Counted from the first letter of the stretch, positions 1 to 8,340 are shown. The stretch is DNA of 63,520 nt from Halovulum dunhuangense (GCF_013093415.1 NZ_JABFBC010000005.1:1-63520), one strand, 5' to 3'. Numbers and translations: made by a program. Notes: generated by a model not told the origin, from the letters alone.

Positions 1-165
1 GTTTCCATTTCTTGTTCAGACGATGACGATGGTCCGCCCGCAGGTCATGGGGCAGACCGGTACGAGGTGGCCGCGGCCGGGCAGGCCCCGGGGGCGGTAG
101 CCGCCGCGCGTTCCATGCTGGTGGCGACGGCCCCCGGGCCCACGCTTGCGCGCCGCGGCGCTGGT

Positions 166-903
166 CTAGGCCGGTGCACCGGCATCGCCCGCCGCAACGC
201 GCCGGCCCTCGGCCGCCCAGATCACGCCGCGGCGAATGATCTCGGTCACCTTGGGGTTCCTGAGATCGTCCAGCTCATGGCCGATCGAGCAGTAGAAGAC
301 GCGGCCCTTGTCCCAGCGGCGCTTCCAGACGACGGGCATCGTGGTGCCCTCGATCCACCACAGATGTTCCCCGGAAAAGGTGGTCGTGGCGAGAACCTCG
401 TTCGACGGGTCCACCAGCATGTAATACTGTTCCGACCTGAGCCTGAAACTGGATATGCCGCGCACGATCGGGTCCGCCGGCCGACAGATGGTCACGTCGT
501 AATCGATGTAGTCCTCTCGCGGCTGGAGATTGTCCGGCCAGCCGGGGGGGTGGGCGACGAACTGCCCACCGATCAGGAAGTGATAGGTCGGCCGGTCGCG
601 GAACGCGTCGCCCATGTGTCCGTGCCAGCCCGCGATGCCGCACCCGCTGGAGATCAGCTTGAGCAGGCCATCCTCTTGCGGCTTGGTCATGTTGCCGAAT
701 TCCTGCCGGTGGCCGGACCGCGCCGAGGACCAGATGGGCGTGATCACGTCGATATCGGACAGCGTCTCCGGATGTTCCAGCGGCTCCAGGGTGTCGTGGA
801 TCACCACCTCGAACCCGTTCTTCCCGAGCAGATCCGCATACCAGGCGCTGAAGTCGAGAGGCGCGTGCCCTTCCCATCCGCCGACGAATAGTGCTGCTTT
901 CAT
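166..903 (-). CDS. ThuA-domain (trehalose-utilisation family) protein
   Basis: A 245-residue cytosolic protein beginning MKAALFVGGWEGH, with the class-I glutamine-amidotransferase-like fold expected of ThuA proteins. Family landmarks are the GIAGWHGHMGDAF segment, where classical amidotransferases carry their nucleophile, and the C-terminal KGRVFYCSIGHELDD segment. The ATG at 903 overlaps the stop of the upstream dehydrogenase by four bases (ATGA), so the two are translationally coupled. ThuA proteins usually sit in sugar or polyol catabolic operons beside dehydrogenases and transporters, as here, but their exact reaction is poorly defined. A longer open frame upstream of the ATG runs antisense-like through the dehydrogenase and is not credible. 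The gene is last in the operon read from 5437 downwards. Confidence 0.86.
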   Translation of the reverse strand: MKAALFVGGWEGHAPLDFSAWYADLLGKNGFEVVIHDTLEPLEHPETLSDIDVITPIWSSARSGHRQEFGNMTKPQEDGLLKLISSGCGIAGWHGHMGDAFRDRPTYHFLIGGQFVAHPPGWPDNLQPREDYIDYDVTICRPADPIVRGISSFRLRSEQYYMLVDPSNEVLATTTFSGEHLWWIEGTTMPVVWKRRWDKGRVFYCSIGHELDDLRNPKVTEIIRRGVIWAAEGRRVAAGDAGAPA

Positions 904-1769
904 GTTCTTTCCTTCCGCATGAATGCCAGGATCGAGGCCATGTCCCGGTCTCCGAAGCCCTGTCCTTCGGCTTCGTGAAGCTTCTGCAAGGTGACGCGGG
1001 CCTGCGGGATCGCGACGTTCACGTCCTCTGCCAGCCGGGCCATGGCCTCCATGTCCTTGCGCGCCAGCGAGACCGTGAACGTCACCGCGTGGTCCGCTTC
1101 CGCCAGGTAGAGGGGGCGCCGATAGGACAGCATCGGTGCCGCCGCAGCGCTCGACTCGATGATGTCGAATGCAAGCGCGGGATCGATGCCGGCCCGTTCC
1201 ACGAGAACGATCGCCTCTGCCACGGCCTGGTTCAGGCCATGGATCAACCCGTTCACGGCAAGCTTCATGATGGCGGCCTGTCCCGGAGCACCCAATGCAA
1301 TCGATTGCTTGCCCATGCAGCCGAAAACCGGCGCAAGCTCGGTGAGTTCCTCCGGCGTGCAGCCGACCATGATCAGAAGCGCGCCGTCCCTTGCCGCCTG
1401 GACCGACCCCGAGACCGGCGCATCGATGACGCGGAACCCCGCGGGGGCATGCCCGATCAGCCTTCGGATGTGGCCGGGCGTCATCGTGCCCATCTCGATC
1501 ACCGTCTTCGGCCCCGAGACCGAGAAGAGCCCGTCGCGCGCGAAGTGGACTTCCTCGGACGCGGCATCGTTGGACAGCATCGTGATGACAAGCTCGCTCT
1601 GCGCACAAAGCTCTGCCGGGGACGCCGCAATCGCCGCGCCGCTTTCGGCAGCGAAGTTGCGCGATGTCTCGCTGGTCCGGTTCCAGACGGTCAGGTCATG
1701 CCCGGCGCGCGAAAGATTGAGCGCCATCTCTGCGCCCATGCGCCCCAGGCCGATGAAGCCGATCTTCAT
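900..1769 (-). CDS. NAD(P)-dependent 3-hydroxyisobutyrate-dehydrogenase-family oxidoreductase
   Basis: A 289-residue member of the beta-hydroxyacid dehydrogenase family. The N-terminal Rossmann motif GFIGLGRMGAEMALNL (about residues 4-19) binds NAD(P). The APVSGSVQAARDG segment (about 117-129) is the substrate-binding signature, and the K in IMKLAVNGLIHG (about 165-176) is the expected catalytic lysine. It probably oxidises a short beta-hydroxyacid imported by the adjacent TRAP transporter, but the substrate cannot be read from sequence. The ATG at 1769 has only a weak Shine-Dalgarno. It overlaps the stop codon of a 16-codon leader ORF that has a strong one, so coupled translation is likely. 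It is followed by the ThuA gene with a four-base overlap. Confidence 0.9.
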   Translation of the reverse strand: MKIGFIGLGRMGAEMALNLSRAGHDLTVWNRTSETSRNFAAESGAAIAASPAELCAQSELVITMLSNDAASEEVHFARDGLFSVSGPKTVIEMGTMTPGHIRRLIGHAPAGFRVIDAPVSGSVQAARDGALLIMVGCTPEELTELAPVFGCMGKQSIALGAPGQAAIMKLAVNGLIHGLNQAVAEAIVLVERAGIDPALAFDIIESSAAAAPMLSYRRPLYLAEADHAVTFTVSLARKDMEAMARLAEDVNVAIPQARVTLQKLHEAEGQGFGDRDMASILAFMRKERT

Positions 1770-1816
1770 CGCTGGGCCCCGCAGACGCGCCCGAGCCGAA
1801 AAAGACAGTCATGCAT
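1766..1816 (-). CDS. 16-residue leader ORF coupled to the dehydrogenase
   Basis: Minus-strand ORF MHDCLFRLGRVCGAQR. It is preceded by AAGGAGAGG (1822-1830) at a spacing of five bases, a far better ribosome-binding site than that of the dehydrogenase. Its TGA (1766-1768) overlaps the dehydrogenase ATG (1767-1769). This is the arrangement of a leader that delivers ribosomes to the next gene. It is too short to judge by similarity. An alternative ATG at 1812 in another frame could also use the same ribosome-binding site. Confidence 0.4.
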   Translation of the reverse strand: MHDCLFRLGRVCGAQR

Positions 1817-1843
1817 ATCGGCCTCTCCTTTTGCTCAATTCCG

Positions 1844-1877
1844 GTATTCGACCCTGTGCGGGTCCGCCTTCGAATAC
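1844..1877 (-). other. Inverted repeat in the dctM-dehydrogenase gap
   Basis: GTATTCGA (1844-1851) and TCGAATAC (1870-1877) are perfect inverted repeats, and inner GACCC/GGGTC bases can extend the stem. It lies just after dctM and before the leader ORF on the minus strand. It could be an intercistronic RNA hairpin that sets relative expression, or a protein site. No T-run follows, so it is not a clear terminator. Confidence 0.4.
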
Positions 1878-1896
1878 TGTCGGCAATACAGCGGCC

Positions 1897-3240
1897 CTAG
1901 CCGAACCACTGGTCGATGTAGATCAGGTGTGGCCACCTCACGAGAAGACCGATCACGAAAAGCATCATCGCCGCGAATGGAAGCGCGCCGATGAATACAT
2001 CCTCGAGCGTGATTTCCTTGTTCGTGAGCGAACTCTTGATCACGAAACAGGCCATCCCCAGGGGGGGCGTCAGCAGGCCCACCTCGACCGCGATCGTGGT
2101 GATGATGCCGAACCAGATGGGGTCCACGCCAAACTGGAGCATGATCGGAAGGAAAAGAGGCACCACGATCAGCATGATCGAGATTGCATCGATGATGGTC
2201 CCGAGCACGAGAACGATCAGCACGAATATGAAGAGAATGACCAGATAGTTCTGGGTCAGCGTCTGCGCGAACCGGCCGATTTCGGAGGGAACACCGGCAA
2301 AGGCGAGGGAGCGGCTGTACATCGTCGCGGCAATGATCAGGAAGCAGACCGCGGCGGTGATGTAGCCCGTTTCCCGAAGCGTCTGGACAAAAAGCGCCAG
2401 GGTCAGCTTGCCGCGCAGAACCGCGTAGAGCGTTGCGAACAATGCGCCGACCGCCCCGGCCTCGGTGGGGGTGAAGACGCCGCCGTAGATGCCGCCAAGC
2501 ACGACGAAGATGAGAAACCCGATCGGCAGCAGCTTCAACGCGATCTGGCCCCAGGTGACGCCTTCGAAACGGTCGGCGCCCATCGCGGCTTCATCGGCAA
2601 ACTTCCGCGTCGGGTCGAACACCATGCTTGGAATGAAGTAGGCCATCGCCAGGATGCCCAGGCAGTAGACGGTGGACAGGATGATCCCCGGTCCGATGCC
2701 CGCGAAGAACATCCGACCGATGGATTGGTCGGTAATGATGGCGTAGACGATGAGCAGAACGCTTGGCGGGATGAGCATTCCCAGGACCGAGCTGCCCGCC
2801 ACGGTGCCGACAGCGAAGCGCGGGGAATATCCGAGCCGCAGCATTTCCGGCACCGCGACCCGGGTGAAGACGGCGGCCGATGCGATCGAGACCCCGGTGA
2901 CCGCCGCGAACACCGCGTTGGAGGCGACTGTCGCAAGCCCCAGCCCGCCCCTCAGGCGATGAAGCACGAAGTCGCCCACATCGAAGGCGTCGCGCCCGAC
3001 GCCGGTGGCGTTCATGAGCAGACCCATCATAACGAACAGGGGAATGACCGCAAAGGTCTGATTTGCGATCCCGTCCGTTGCCGCGAGTGTCAGCAGGTTG
3101 ATCGCAAGGCTCGTGCTTCCGGACTGGTACAGGACCGAGAGAAACGACACGAGGCTGAGCGCGATTGCGATGTGCAGGCCGCTATAGACGAGAACAATGA
3201 TCGCACCGACCGAGATGATGCCAATTTCCAGACCGGTCAT
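1897..3240 (-). CDS. dctM: TRAP transporter large permease (DctM family)
   Basis: A 447-residue inner-membrane protein with about twelve hydrophobic segments. It has the family signatures GSSVLGMLIPPSVLLIVYA and, near the C-terminus, a GLLTPPLGM loop. It is the Na+-driven translocation subunit of a tripartite ATP-independent periplasmic transporter. It starts at ATG 3240, four bases inside the end of dctQ. With dctQ and dctP upstream it makes a complete transporter, probably for an organic or sugar acid given the dehydrogenase and ThuA genes downstream. Length is normal for the family (about 430-450). Confidence 0.95.
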   Translation of the reverse strand: MTGLEIGIISVGAIIVLVYSGLHIAIALSLVSFLSVLYQSGSTSLAINLLTLAATDGIANQTFAVIPLFVMMGLLMNATGVGRDAFDVGDFVLHRLRGGLGLATVASNAVFAAVTGVSIASAAVFTRVAVPEMLRLGYSPRFAVGTVAGSSVLGMLIPPSVLLIVYAIITDQSIGRMFFAGIGPGIILSTVYCLGILAMAYFIPSMVFDPTRKFADEAAMGADRFEGVTWGQIALKLLPIGFLIFVVLGGIYGGVFTPTEAGAVGALFATLYAVLRGKLTLALFVQTLRETGYITAAVCFLIIAATMYSRSLAFAGVPSEIGRFAQTLTQNYLVILFIFVLIVLVLGTIIDAISIMLIVVPLFLPIMLQFGVDPIWFGIITTIAVEVGLLTPPLGMACFVIKSSLTNKEITLEDVFIGALPFAAMMLFVIGLLVRWPHLIYIDQWFG

Positions 3241-3830
3241 TCCGCGATCCTTCGTTTTTCATTGATGATTTTCTTCACGTTCACGCCGGCAAGGGCGACG
3301 AACATGACGGCACCAAGGACAACGCCCGTCAGGACGATGGCGTCGAGCGGCCAGGTCGGCGCGGTGAAGATCCCGACATTGCCCTTGTAATACCCCCGCA
3401 CATAAGAGGTGATCAGCCGGGGGAATTGCCCATAGGCGACAACAAGCAGCGTGACCGCGCCGAGGATATTGAAGATCGCGCGCATGTAGAGCGCGAGGAC
3501 GGATCGGCGCCGTTCGACAAAGCCCAGGAAACCGTCCGAGCGGGTCAGACGGCGCGCGCCGATGGTGCCGGCAAGCTGCAGGAACACGATGGCGACGATG
3601 CCCATTTCGGACAGCTCGAGCGTGCCTGCCAAAGGACGGTTGAACAGGAACCGGCCGAACACGTCGACATTGACGATTATGAGAAGCCCGAGGACGACCG
3701 CGGCGCCCGCGAAACCGTAAAGGCGCGCGAGTGGCGTCAGGATCGGAAATTCGGGCATCTGGTTGTCGAGCAGGTTTCCCTGCTCGACCGTTGCCTTGGG
3801 TTGCTGACCGCTATCGTGCGTTCGCGTCAT
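3237..3830 (-). CDS. dctQ: TRAP transporter small permease (DctQ family)
   Basis: A 197-residue protein with four predicted transmembrane segments: about residues 37-57, 70-90, 114-134 and 160-180. The NVDVFGRFLFNRPLAGTLELSEM segment after the first helix is typical of DctQ (NxxxRxxFNxPLxGxxELSE). The N-terminal extension of about 30 residues is hydrophilic. It bridges the membrane subunit and helps dock the binding protein. It starts 14 bases downstream of dctP and overlaps dctM by four bases. Confidence 0.93.
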   Translation of the reverse strand: MTRTHDSGQQPKATVEQGNLLDNQMPEFPILTPLARLYGFAGAAVVLGLLIIVNVDVFGRFLFNRPLAGTLELSEMGIVAIVFLQLAGTIGARRLTRSDGFLGFVERRRSVLALYMRAIFNILGAVTLLVVAYGQFPRLITSYVRGYYKGNVGIFTAPTWPLDAIVLTGVVLGAVMFVALAGVNVKKIINEKRRIAE

Positions 3831-3844
3831 CGGAACGGCGATCT

Positions 3845-4921
3845 TTATTCGACGTCCCAGTCGCGCAGGACTGGCTGGTCTGCCTCGCGCATCGCCTCCA
3901 TGTAGGCCGCAAGGATCTCGCGCGCCCGAACGCCCTCACCCTCGAGTGCATCGGCCCATTCGATCGCCAGCGGCGGCAGCGAGTTCACCCATGCAAGGCG
4001 ATCTTCCTGGCTGAGTTCCGTCACGGTGCCGCCGCTCTCCAGCATCGTGTCGCGCGCCTGCGCCCCGACCTCGGCCGAGAAGTTCCCGATCGCCACACCA
4101 TACTCGACCGCAGCCTCGCGCAGGGCGGTCCGGACTTCTTCGGGATAGCGATCCCACGCCTGCTTGTTGACGTTGATCACATAGGAATTCAGTCCGCCCA
4201 TTCCGGCATCGAAGTAATGCGGGCACACCTCGTGGTACTTGAGCGAGACGATCGCCTCTCCCCAGACCATCATCGCGTCGGCAACGCCGGTTTCCACCAG
4301 CTGGTAGAAGTTGGCCAGCGTGCCGGTGACGCCGACGGCGCCGGCCGGCTCGACCCATCTCAGGTTCAGGCCCGCCCCGGCCACGCGCAAGCCGTCGACA
4401 TCTTCCTTGGTGCTGATCGGCACGCGCGAGCACAGGACATAGTTGTCCGGGATCCCGCTGACCGCGAGCGACACCTGGTTGAGCGGATCCCAGGTCTCGG
4501 AGAATTCCTGATACTGCTCGACCAGGTCATCCATCACGCCAAAGATCAGCACCAGGTCGCTGGACGTGAATGGCGTCACCGACCCGATCTGATACAGCGG
4601 CAAGCGATCCGCGTGAAAGGCGGTGGGGATCACGCCGATATCCGTCAGGCCGAGCTGGATCGCTTCCAGTTCGCCCCCGGGCTGGGCGAGCGTGCCGGAA
4701 AACGCCTCGCGCCACTCGATGCTGTAGTTTCCGGTTTCGGCCAGCCGCTCGTCGACGCGCGGCATGAAGGTTTCCTGAAGGATCTTGACCGCAGCCACGT
4801 TGGGCGCAAAGCCCGAGGCGATCCGGATGCTGATTTCCTCCTGCGCGAAGGACGGTCCGGCCGCCAGCATTGCCAGAAGCGATACGCCCGAAAGCGCCTT
4901 GCATGCATTCCTGGTCTTCAT
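3845..4921 (-). CDS. dctP: TRAP transporter periplasmic substrate-binding protein (DctP family)
   Basis: A 358-residue protein with a Sec signal peptide (MKTRNACKALSGVSLLAMLAA..., cleavage expected near SFA|QEE). The family arginine that binds the substrate carboxylate should lie in the VLCSRVPISTKEDVDGLRVAGAG region (about residues 160-180). The binding protein delivers ligand to DctQM encoded immediately downstream. It is closely similar in layout to the second DctP in this window (11387-12466): both share segments such as NYxIEWxEAFxGTL and end in VRDWDxE, so the two transporters are probably paralogues for related substrates. Confidence 0.93.
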   Translation of the reverse strand: MKTRNACKALSGVSLLAMLAAGPSFAQEEISIRIASGFAPNVAAVKILQETFMPRVDERLAETGNYSIEWREAFSGTLAQPGGELEAIQLGLTDIGVIPTAFHADRLPLYQIGSVTPFTSSDLVLIFGVMDDLVEQYQEFSETWDPLNQVSLAVSGIPDNYVLCSRVPISTKEDVDGLRVAGAGLNLRWVEPAGAVGVTGTLANFYQLVETGVADAMMVWGEAIVSLKYHEVCPHYFDAGMGGLNSYVINVNKQAWDRYPEEVRTALREAAVEYGVAIGNFSAEVGAQARDTMLESGGTVTELSQEDRLAWVNSLPPLAIEWADALEGEGVRAREILAAYMEAMREADQPVLRDWDVE

Positions 4922-4954
4922 ATCCTTTTCCTCCCTGTTTGGATATCTTGCGAT

Positions 4955-5437
4955 TTATTCTGCCGCTCCATTTATCTGCAGGCTGTATTCAAGATCGTTC
5001 TTTCGGCAGAGCGTCTGCTCGACGAAGCAGCCAAGCCGGGCTGCCCTGACCAGGCCCTCGATCTGCTCGCTCGGTGCGCTGGACTGGATGTCGATGTCGA
5101 TGCGAAACCCGGAAGGGACCCCCGCATAGGGACCAGCTTCGGATTTCATGCCTTCCCAGGCGGCCTCGCACCGCACCTCGAGGCTGTCGAACGGAACCTT
5201 CATCTTCTTGCTGAACACCCGCAGCTGGGTCATCAGGCACCCGACCAGGCCGGTCAGGAAATACTCCAGCGGCGTCGGGGCCGTTCCCTCGCCGCCCTGG
5301 AAATTCCCCTCGTCGGTCGCGAGCATGTTGACGCTCCTGAAGGGCGCATGCGCCTCGACCGTAACTTCGTTGCGCAGCTTTCCGACACAGAGTCCTGTTG
5401 CGGAAAATTTCACATCGAAGAGCTTTTCTTGCGCCAT
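4955..5437 (-). CDS. OsmC/Ohr-family protein
   Basis: A 160-residue OsmC-like protein. Landmarks are EGTAPTPLEYFLTGLVGCLMTQLRVFSKKM, where the first redox cysteine falls in GLVGCL, and ARLGCFVEQTL, which holds the second cysteine. OsmC and Ohr proteins reduce organic hydroperoxides through this cysteine pair; other members of the fold act in unrelated pathways. It is the first gene of a TRAP-transport operon behind a LacI-type operator, which suggests a metabolic rather than a general stress role. It starts at ATG 5437 and is 33 bases from dctP. Confidence 0.88.
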   Translation of the reverse strand: MAQEKLFDVKFSATGLCVGKLRNEVTVEAHAPFRSVNMLATDEGNFQGGEGTAPTPLEYFLTGLVGCLMTQLRVFSKKMKVPFDSLEVRCEAAWEGMKSEAGPYAGVPSGFRIDIDIQSSAPSEQIEGLVRAARLGCFVEQTLCRKNDLEYSLQINGAAE

Positions 5438-5456
5438 GCTACGTCACCCCATATCT

Positions 5457-5496
5457 TGCAATCGATTGCATAATCGATGTGGATCGGTTCTGTCAA
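5457..5496 (-). promoter_or_regulatory. Promoter with a perfect LacI-family operator upstream of the OsmC/TRAP operon
   Basis: On the minus strand a perfect TTGACA -35 box (5491-5496) is followed 17-18 bases later by TTATGC/TATGCA as a weak -10. The 14-base perfect palindrome TGCAATCGATTGCA (5457-5470) overlaps that -10. It fits the LacI-family consensus TGNAANCGNTTNCA at every fixed position. A repressor bound there would block polymerase. No LacI-type gene is visible in the window. Confidence 0.75.
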
Positions 5497-5940
5497 CAGC
5501 CAACGGCTTGCAGGCGGCCGGGGGCTCTCCGCGCGGCGGCCGGATCCTTCGTGAACGCCGGGAAACCAGCGACCCGTCGCGCTTCCCGGATGCAGCGTGA
5601 CACGCGCAGGCGCGCTGATGGGGATCGCACCGCGTCGGGGGGCGACTGCCTGTTGCCGTCCCGGGCAGACGAAACGCTCGCCGCCTGCGCGGCCAGGGCG
5701 GGGGCAGCGGGCAAGGGATGGGATGCGTCTTGACGAAAAGGCCGCCGCGCCCGAGATCCGCGAATGTCAGGTCGTGGAACGCCAAGGCGGCGCGGCTATC
5801 GTCCTGGCCTTGCCCACGGCCAGCCACGACGCGCGCGGCCGGCGCCCGGGTGGTCGCGGCTTCCTGCCGAAGGCGGGTGTCGGTTCGGCTGGCCGGAGCG
5901 GCGTATCCGGGGGCGCGCTGTGCGGCCCCCGGCGCGGTTC
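5497..5940. other. Intergenic stretch without a recognisable gene
   Basis: About 440 bases between the OsmC promoter and the end of the amidohydrolase. Open frames here on both strands are low-complexity Arg/Pro/Ala/Gly products of high GC, and none has a convincing ribosome-binding site or family signature. No further element recognised. Confidence 0.5.
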
Positions 5941-7455
5941 TCAGGCGCGGAACGGATCCAGCGGCAGGTCGGCCGCGCGGAACAGGTGGTCGCGGCTGTC
6001 CTCCAGCGCGCGGCGCAGATGCGGGATGTCGAAGCCCAGCAGCGTGCCGCGCCACTTCTTCACCTGGCCCGCGACCATCACCGAGTCGACGTTGGTCCGC
6101 TCCATCAGCGTGACCACTGCGCCCGGCGCGTGGTTCAGGGGCGCCACGTTGATCGCCTCGGCGTCGAGCAGGATGATGTCGGCCTCCTTGCCGGGGGTCA
6201 GCGATCCCGTCCTGTGATCGAGCCGCAGGCCGCGCGCGCCCTCGATGGTGGCGCAGCGCAGGGTGTCGAGGCTCGACATCAGCTTCGGATACTCCTCGCC
6301 GGCCAGCGCCCTTTCATTGGCGAACATGCGCTGAAGCGTGATCATGCCGCGCATCTGGGTGAAGAAATCCGCCGTCATGGTGCATTCCACATCCGTGGAC
6401 AGCGAGGTGGACAGGCCCAGGTCCAGCGCCTTCTGGATCGGCGGCATGCCGTGGCGCATCTGCATCTCGATCGGCACCGACAGGGAGACATGCGCCCCCG
6501 CGTCGGCGGCGTATTTCCAGCCCGCCTCGCTCATCCCGGTCATGTGGATGAAGATGTTGTCGGGGCCGAACATGCCCGCCGCGCCCAGCTCGTCGAAGGT
6601 GGGCTGCATGCCGAAGGTGCCCACCACATGCAGCGCGACGGGCAGGCCCAGCTCGCGCCCGATGGCCCAGGCGGTCTCGTAGCCGGGCAGGTAGATCTCT
6701 CCGCCCATGACCATGGACAGCAGCCCCTCATCGCTGGCGAAATGCTGCGCCCGGATGCGTTTCGCGTCCTGCGGATACTGCGCGCGCTCGCCCCAGCCCT
6801 CGAAATAGCCGAAGACCGACCGGCGGCCCGCATCGCGCAGGCCTTCGATGGTGGCGTCGGAATGTTCCGGCGAGTGGTGGATCTGGCTCACATCCATCAC
6901 CGTGGTCACGCCCGCGTCGAGCTGGGCGATCGAGCCGAACACCTCGTTGATGTAGACATCCTCGGGCCGGTACAGAAGCGACATCTTCTGCAGCATAGAC
7001 TCGTAGTAGTTGAAGGCGCTTTCGGGGCGGCCGTCATTCACGAGGATCGCGTCGGGCAGGAAGCTGCGCAGCGCCGTCTCGAACTGGTGGTGATGGGTGT
7101 CGACGAAGCCCGGCATCACGATCTTGCCCGCGGCGTCGATCACGGCGGCGTCGGGGGCGTCGATGCTCGGGGCCACCTCGACGATCTTCGCCCCCTCGAT
7201 CAGCACGTCGGCCGCGGCGTGGTTGCCGATGGCGTCGTCCATGCTGATGACGATGCCGCCCTTGATCAGCACGCGGCGGCCCGGCGTGCCCACGCCCTCG
7301 GGCAGGGTCGAGGCGGCGAGCGCCTGCGCCTTGCGCGAATGGGCGCCGTCAAGAAGGGCCGCGCGCGCGGCGGCGTCCACCTGGGCCGCGTCGGCGCGGT
7401 AGTCGACATTGGTGGGGCAGGGGGCGGCCTGTCCCGGCTGGCAAAGTCTGCACAT
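5941..7455 (-). CDS. Amidohydrolase-superfamily metal-dependent deaminase/hydrolase (TrzA/AtzA-like)
   Basis: A 504-residue enzyme of the ATZ/TRZ-cytosine-deaminase branch. The metal-binding HxH is in GFVDTHHHQF (His121 and His123). Further ligand candidates are the His in VALHVVGTFG, the His in IFIHMTGMSEAG and the Asp in SLSTDVECTM. The C-terminal GSLTPGKEADIILLDAEAINV is the usual closing beta-sandwich. The start at ATG 7455 follows a good GGGAGAA ribosome-binding site; a longer frame to 7560 has none and would run into the IclR gene. An unusual N-terminal extension of about 60 residues opens with MCRLCQPG and a third Cys at 13, possibly a small metal site. It would hydrolyse a C-N or C-halogen bond of a ring compound. 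It is third gene after dioxygenase and IclR. Confidence 0.88.
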   Translation of the reverse strand: MCRLCQPGQAAPCPTNVDYRADAAQVDAAARAALLDGAHSRKAQALAASTLPEGVGTPGRRVLIKGGIVISMDDAIGNHAAADVLIEGAKIVEVAPSIDAPDAAVIDAAGKIVMPGFVDTHHHQFETALRSFLPDAILVNDGRPESAFNYYESMLQKMSLLYRPEDVYINEVFGSIAQLDAGVTTVMDVSQIHHSPEHSDATIEGLRDAGRRSVFGYFEGWGERAQYPQDAKRIRAQHFASDEGLLSMVMGGEIYLPGYETAWAIGRELGLPVALHVVGTFGMQPTFDELGAAGMFGPDNIFIHMTGMSEAGWKYAADAGAHVSLSVPIEMQMRHGMPPIQKALDLGLSTSLSTDVECTMTADFFTQMRGMITLQRMFANERALAGEEYPKLMSSLDTLRCATIEGARGLRLDHRTGSLTPGKEADIILLDAEAINVAPLNHAPGAVVTLMERTNVDSVMVAGQVKKWRGTLLGFDIPHLRRALEDSRDHLFRAADLPLDPFRA

Positions 7456-7513
7456 GGATGTTCTCCCGGAAAAGGTTGGGGGGCACGGGCCGCGCGGGCC
7501 GCGCCCGGGGGGT

Positions 7514-8314
7514 TCAATTGCCGATGATGGAGGCGGCCATCGGATAGCGGTCGATGGCATGGCCGATGCGCGCCGCCGCCGCCTGCAATTCCTGAAGCCG
7601 CTCGGCGATCAGCAGCTCCGGCGTGACGAGCCCGGTATAGCCCGAGGTGTTCAGGGCGGCGACGGTCTGGCCGGCGGCATTGCGGATCGGCACCGCAAGC
7701 GCGGTGATGCCGTAGTCGAGCTGGTCCACGGTGGTGGCGTAGTTGCGCTCGCGCGTGGCCATGACCTCGGCCCGGATCGCGCCCGGCTCGGTCAGGGTGC
7801 GCGCGGTCAGCGCCTGCGGCTCCAGATCCGCGAACCATGCGTCGAGGGCGGCATCCTCCATCCCCGCCAGCAGCACCCGGCCCAGCGAGGTGGCATGCGC
7901 GGGATAGCGCGCGCCCACCACGGCCGTCGCGCGGCGCGCGCGCTGGACCGAGTAGTGCGCGACATAGATCACGTCCTTCCCATCCAGCGTCGCCACCGAC
8001 GACGCATCGCCGAACAGTTCCACCACATGGCGCAGCTCGGGCAGCATCAGCTCGTCGATCCGGGCCGAGAAATAGAAGGCAGAGCCAAGCCCCATGACCC
8101 GCGGGCGCAGGTGGAAGCGCTTGTTCGCGCTGCCGACATAGCCCAGCGTTTCCAGCGTGATGAGGCTGCGGCGCGCGGCCGCCGGGGTGATCCCGGCGCG
8201 GCGCGAGATTTCCGACAGCGTCATCTCGGGATGGGCCGCATCGAAGCATTCGATGATGGCAAGCCCCTTGGCGAGCGCCTCGACGAATTCGGCCGGCCGG
8301 TCATCTGCGGACAT
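7514..8314 (-). CDS. IclR-family transcriptional regulator (PcaR/PcaU/PobR-like)
   Basis: A 266-residue regulator. The N-terminal winged HTH is about residues 10-72 (ALAKGLAIIECFDAAHPEMTLSEISRRAGITPAAARRSLITLETLGYV). The C-terminal GAF-like effector domain includes the ATSLGRVLLAG motif typical of IclR proteins of aromatic catabolism. It lies between the intradiol dioxygenase and the amidohydrolase in one minus-strand operon. It is the natural candidate to bind the TTTTCGCATACCGAAAA palindrome at 9323-9339 and control both divergent arms, with an aromatic intermediate as effector. That assignment is inferred from position. Confidence 0.93.
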   Translation of the reverse strand: MSADDRPAEFVEALAKGLAIIECFDAAHPEMTLSEISRRAGITPAAARRSLITLETLGYVGSANKRFHLRPRVMGLGSAFYFSARIDELMLPELRHVVELFGDASSVATLDGKDVIYVAHYSVQRARRATAVVGARYPAHATSLGRVLLAGMEDAALDAWFADLEPQALTARTLTEPGAIRAEVMATRERNYATTVDQLDYGITALAVPIRNAAGQTVAALNTSGYTGLVTPELLIAERLQELQAAAARIGHAIDRYPMAASIIGN

Positions 8315-8340
8315 GGCGTCTGCCCCCCTCCTGGCCCCGC

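Noticed and set aside
1-165. Possible gene end at the left edge
   Set aside because: Short frames such as one ending in GRTIVIV on the minus strand show no family signature; 165 bases are too few to judge, so I see nothing supportable there.
1159-3390. 743-codon plus-strand open frame over dctM
   Set aside because: Antisense to the dehydrogenase and DctM genes; composition is Asp/Arg/His-rich with no family signature.
5444-6055. 203-codon minus-strand frame over the amidohydrolase 3' end
   Set aside because: Arg/Pro/Ala-rich low-complexity translation, no ribosome-binding site, overlaps a clear gene in another frame.
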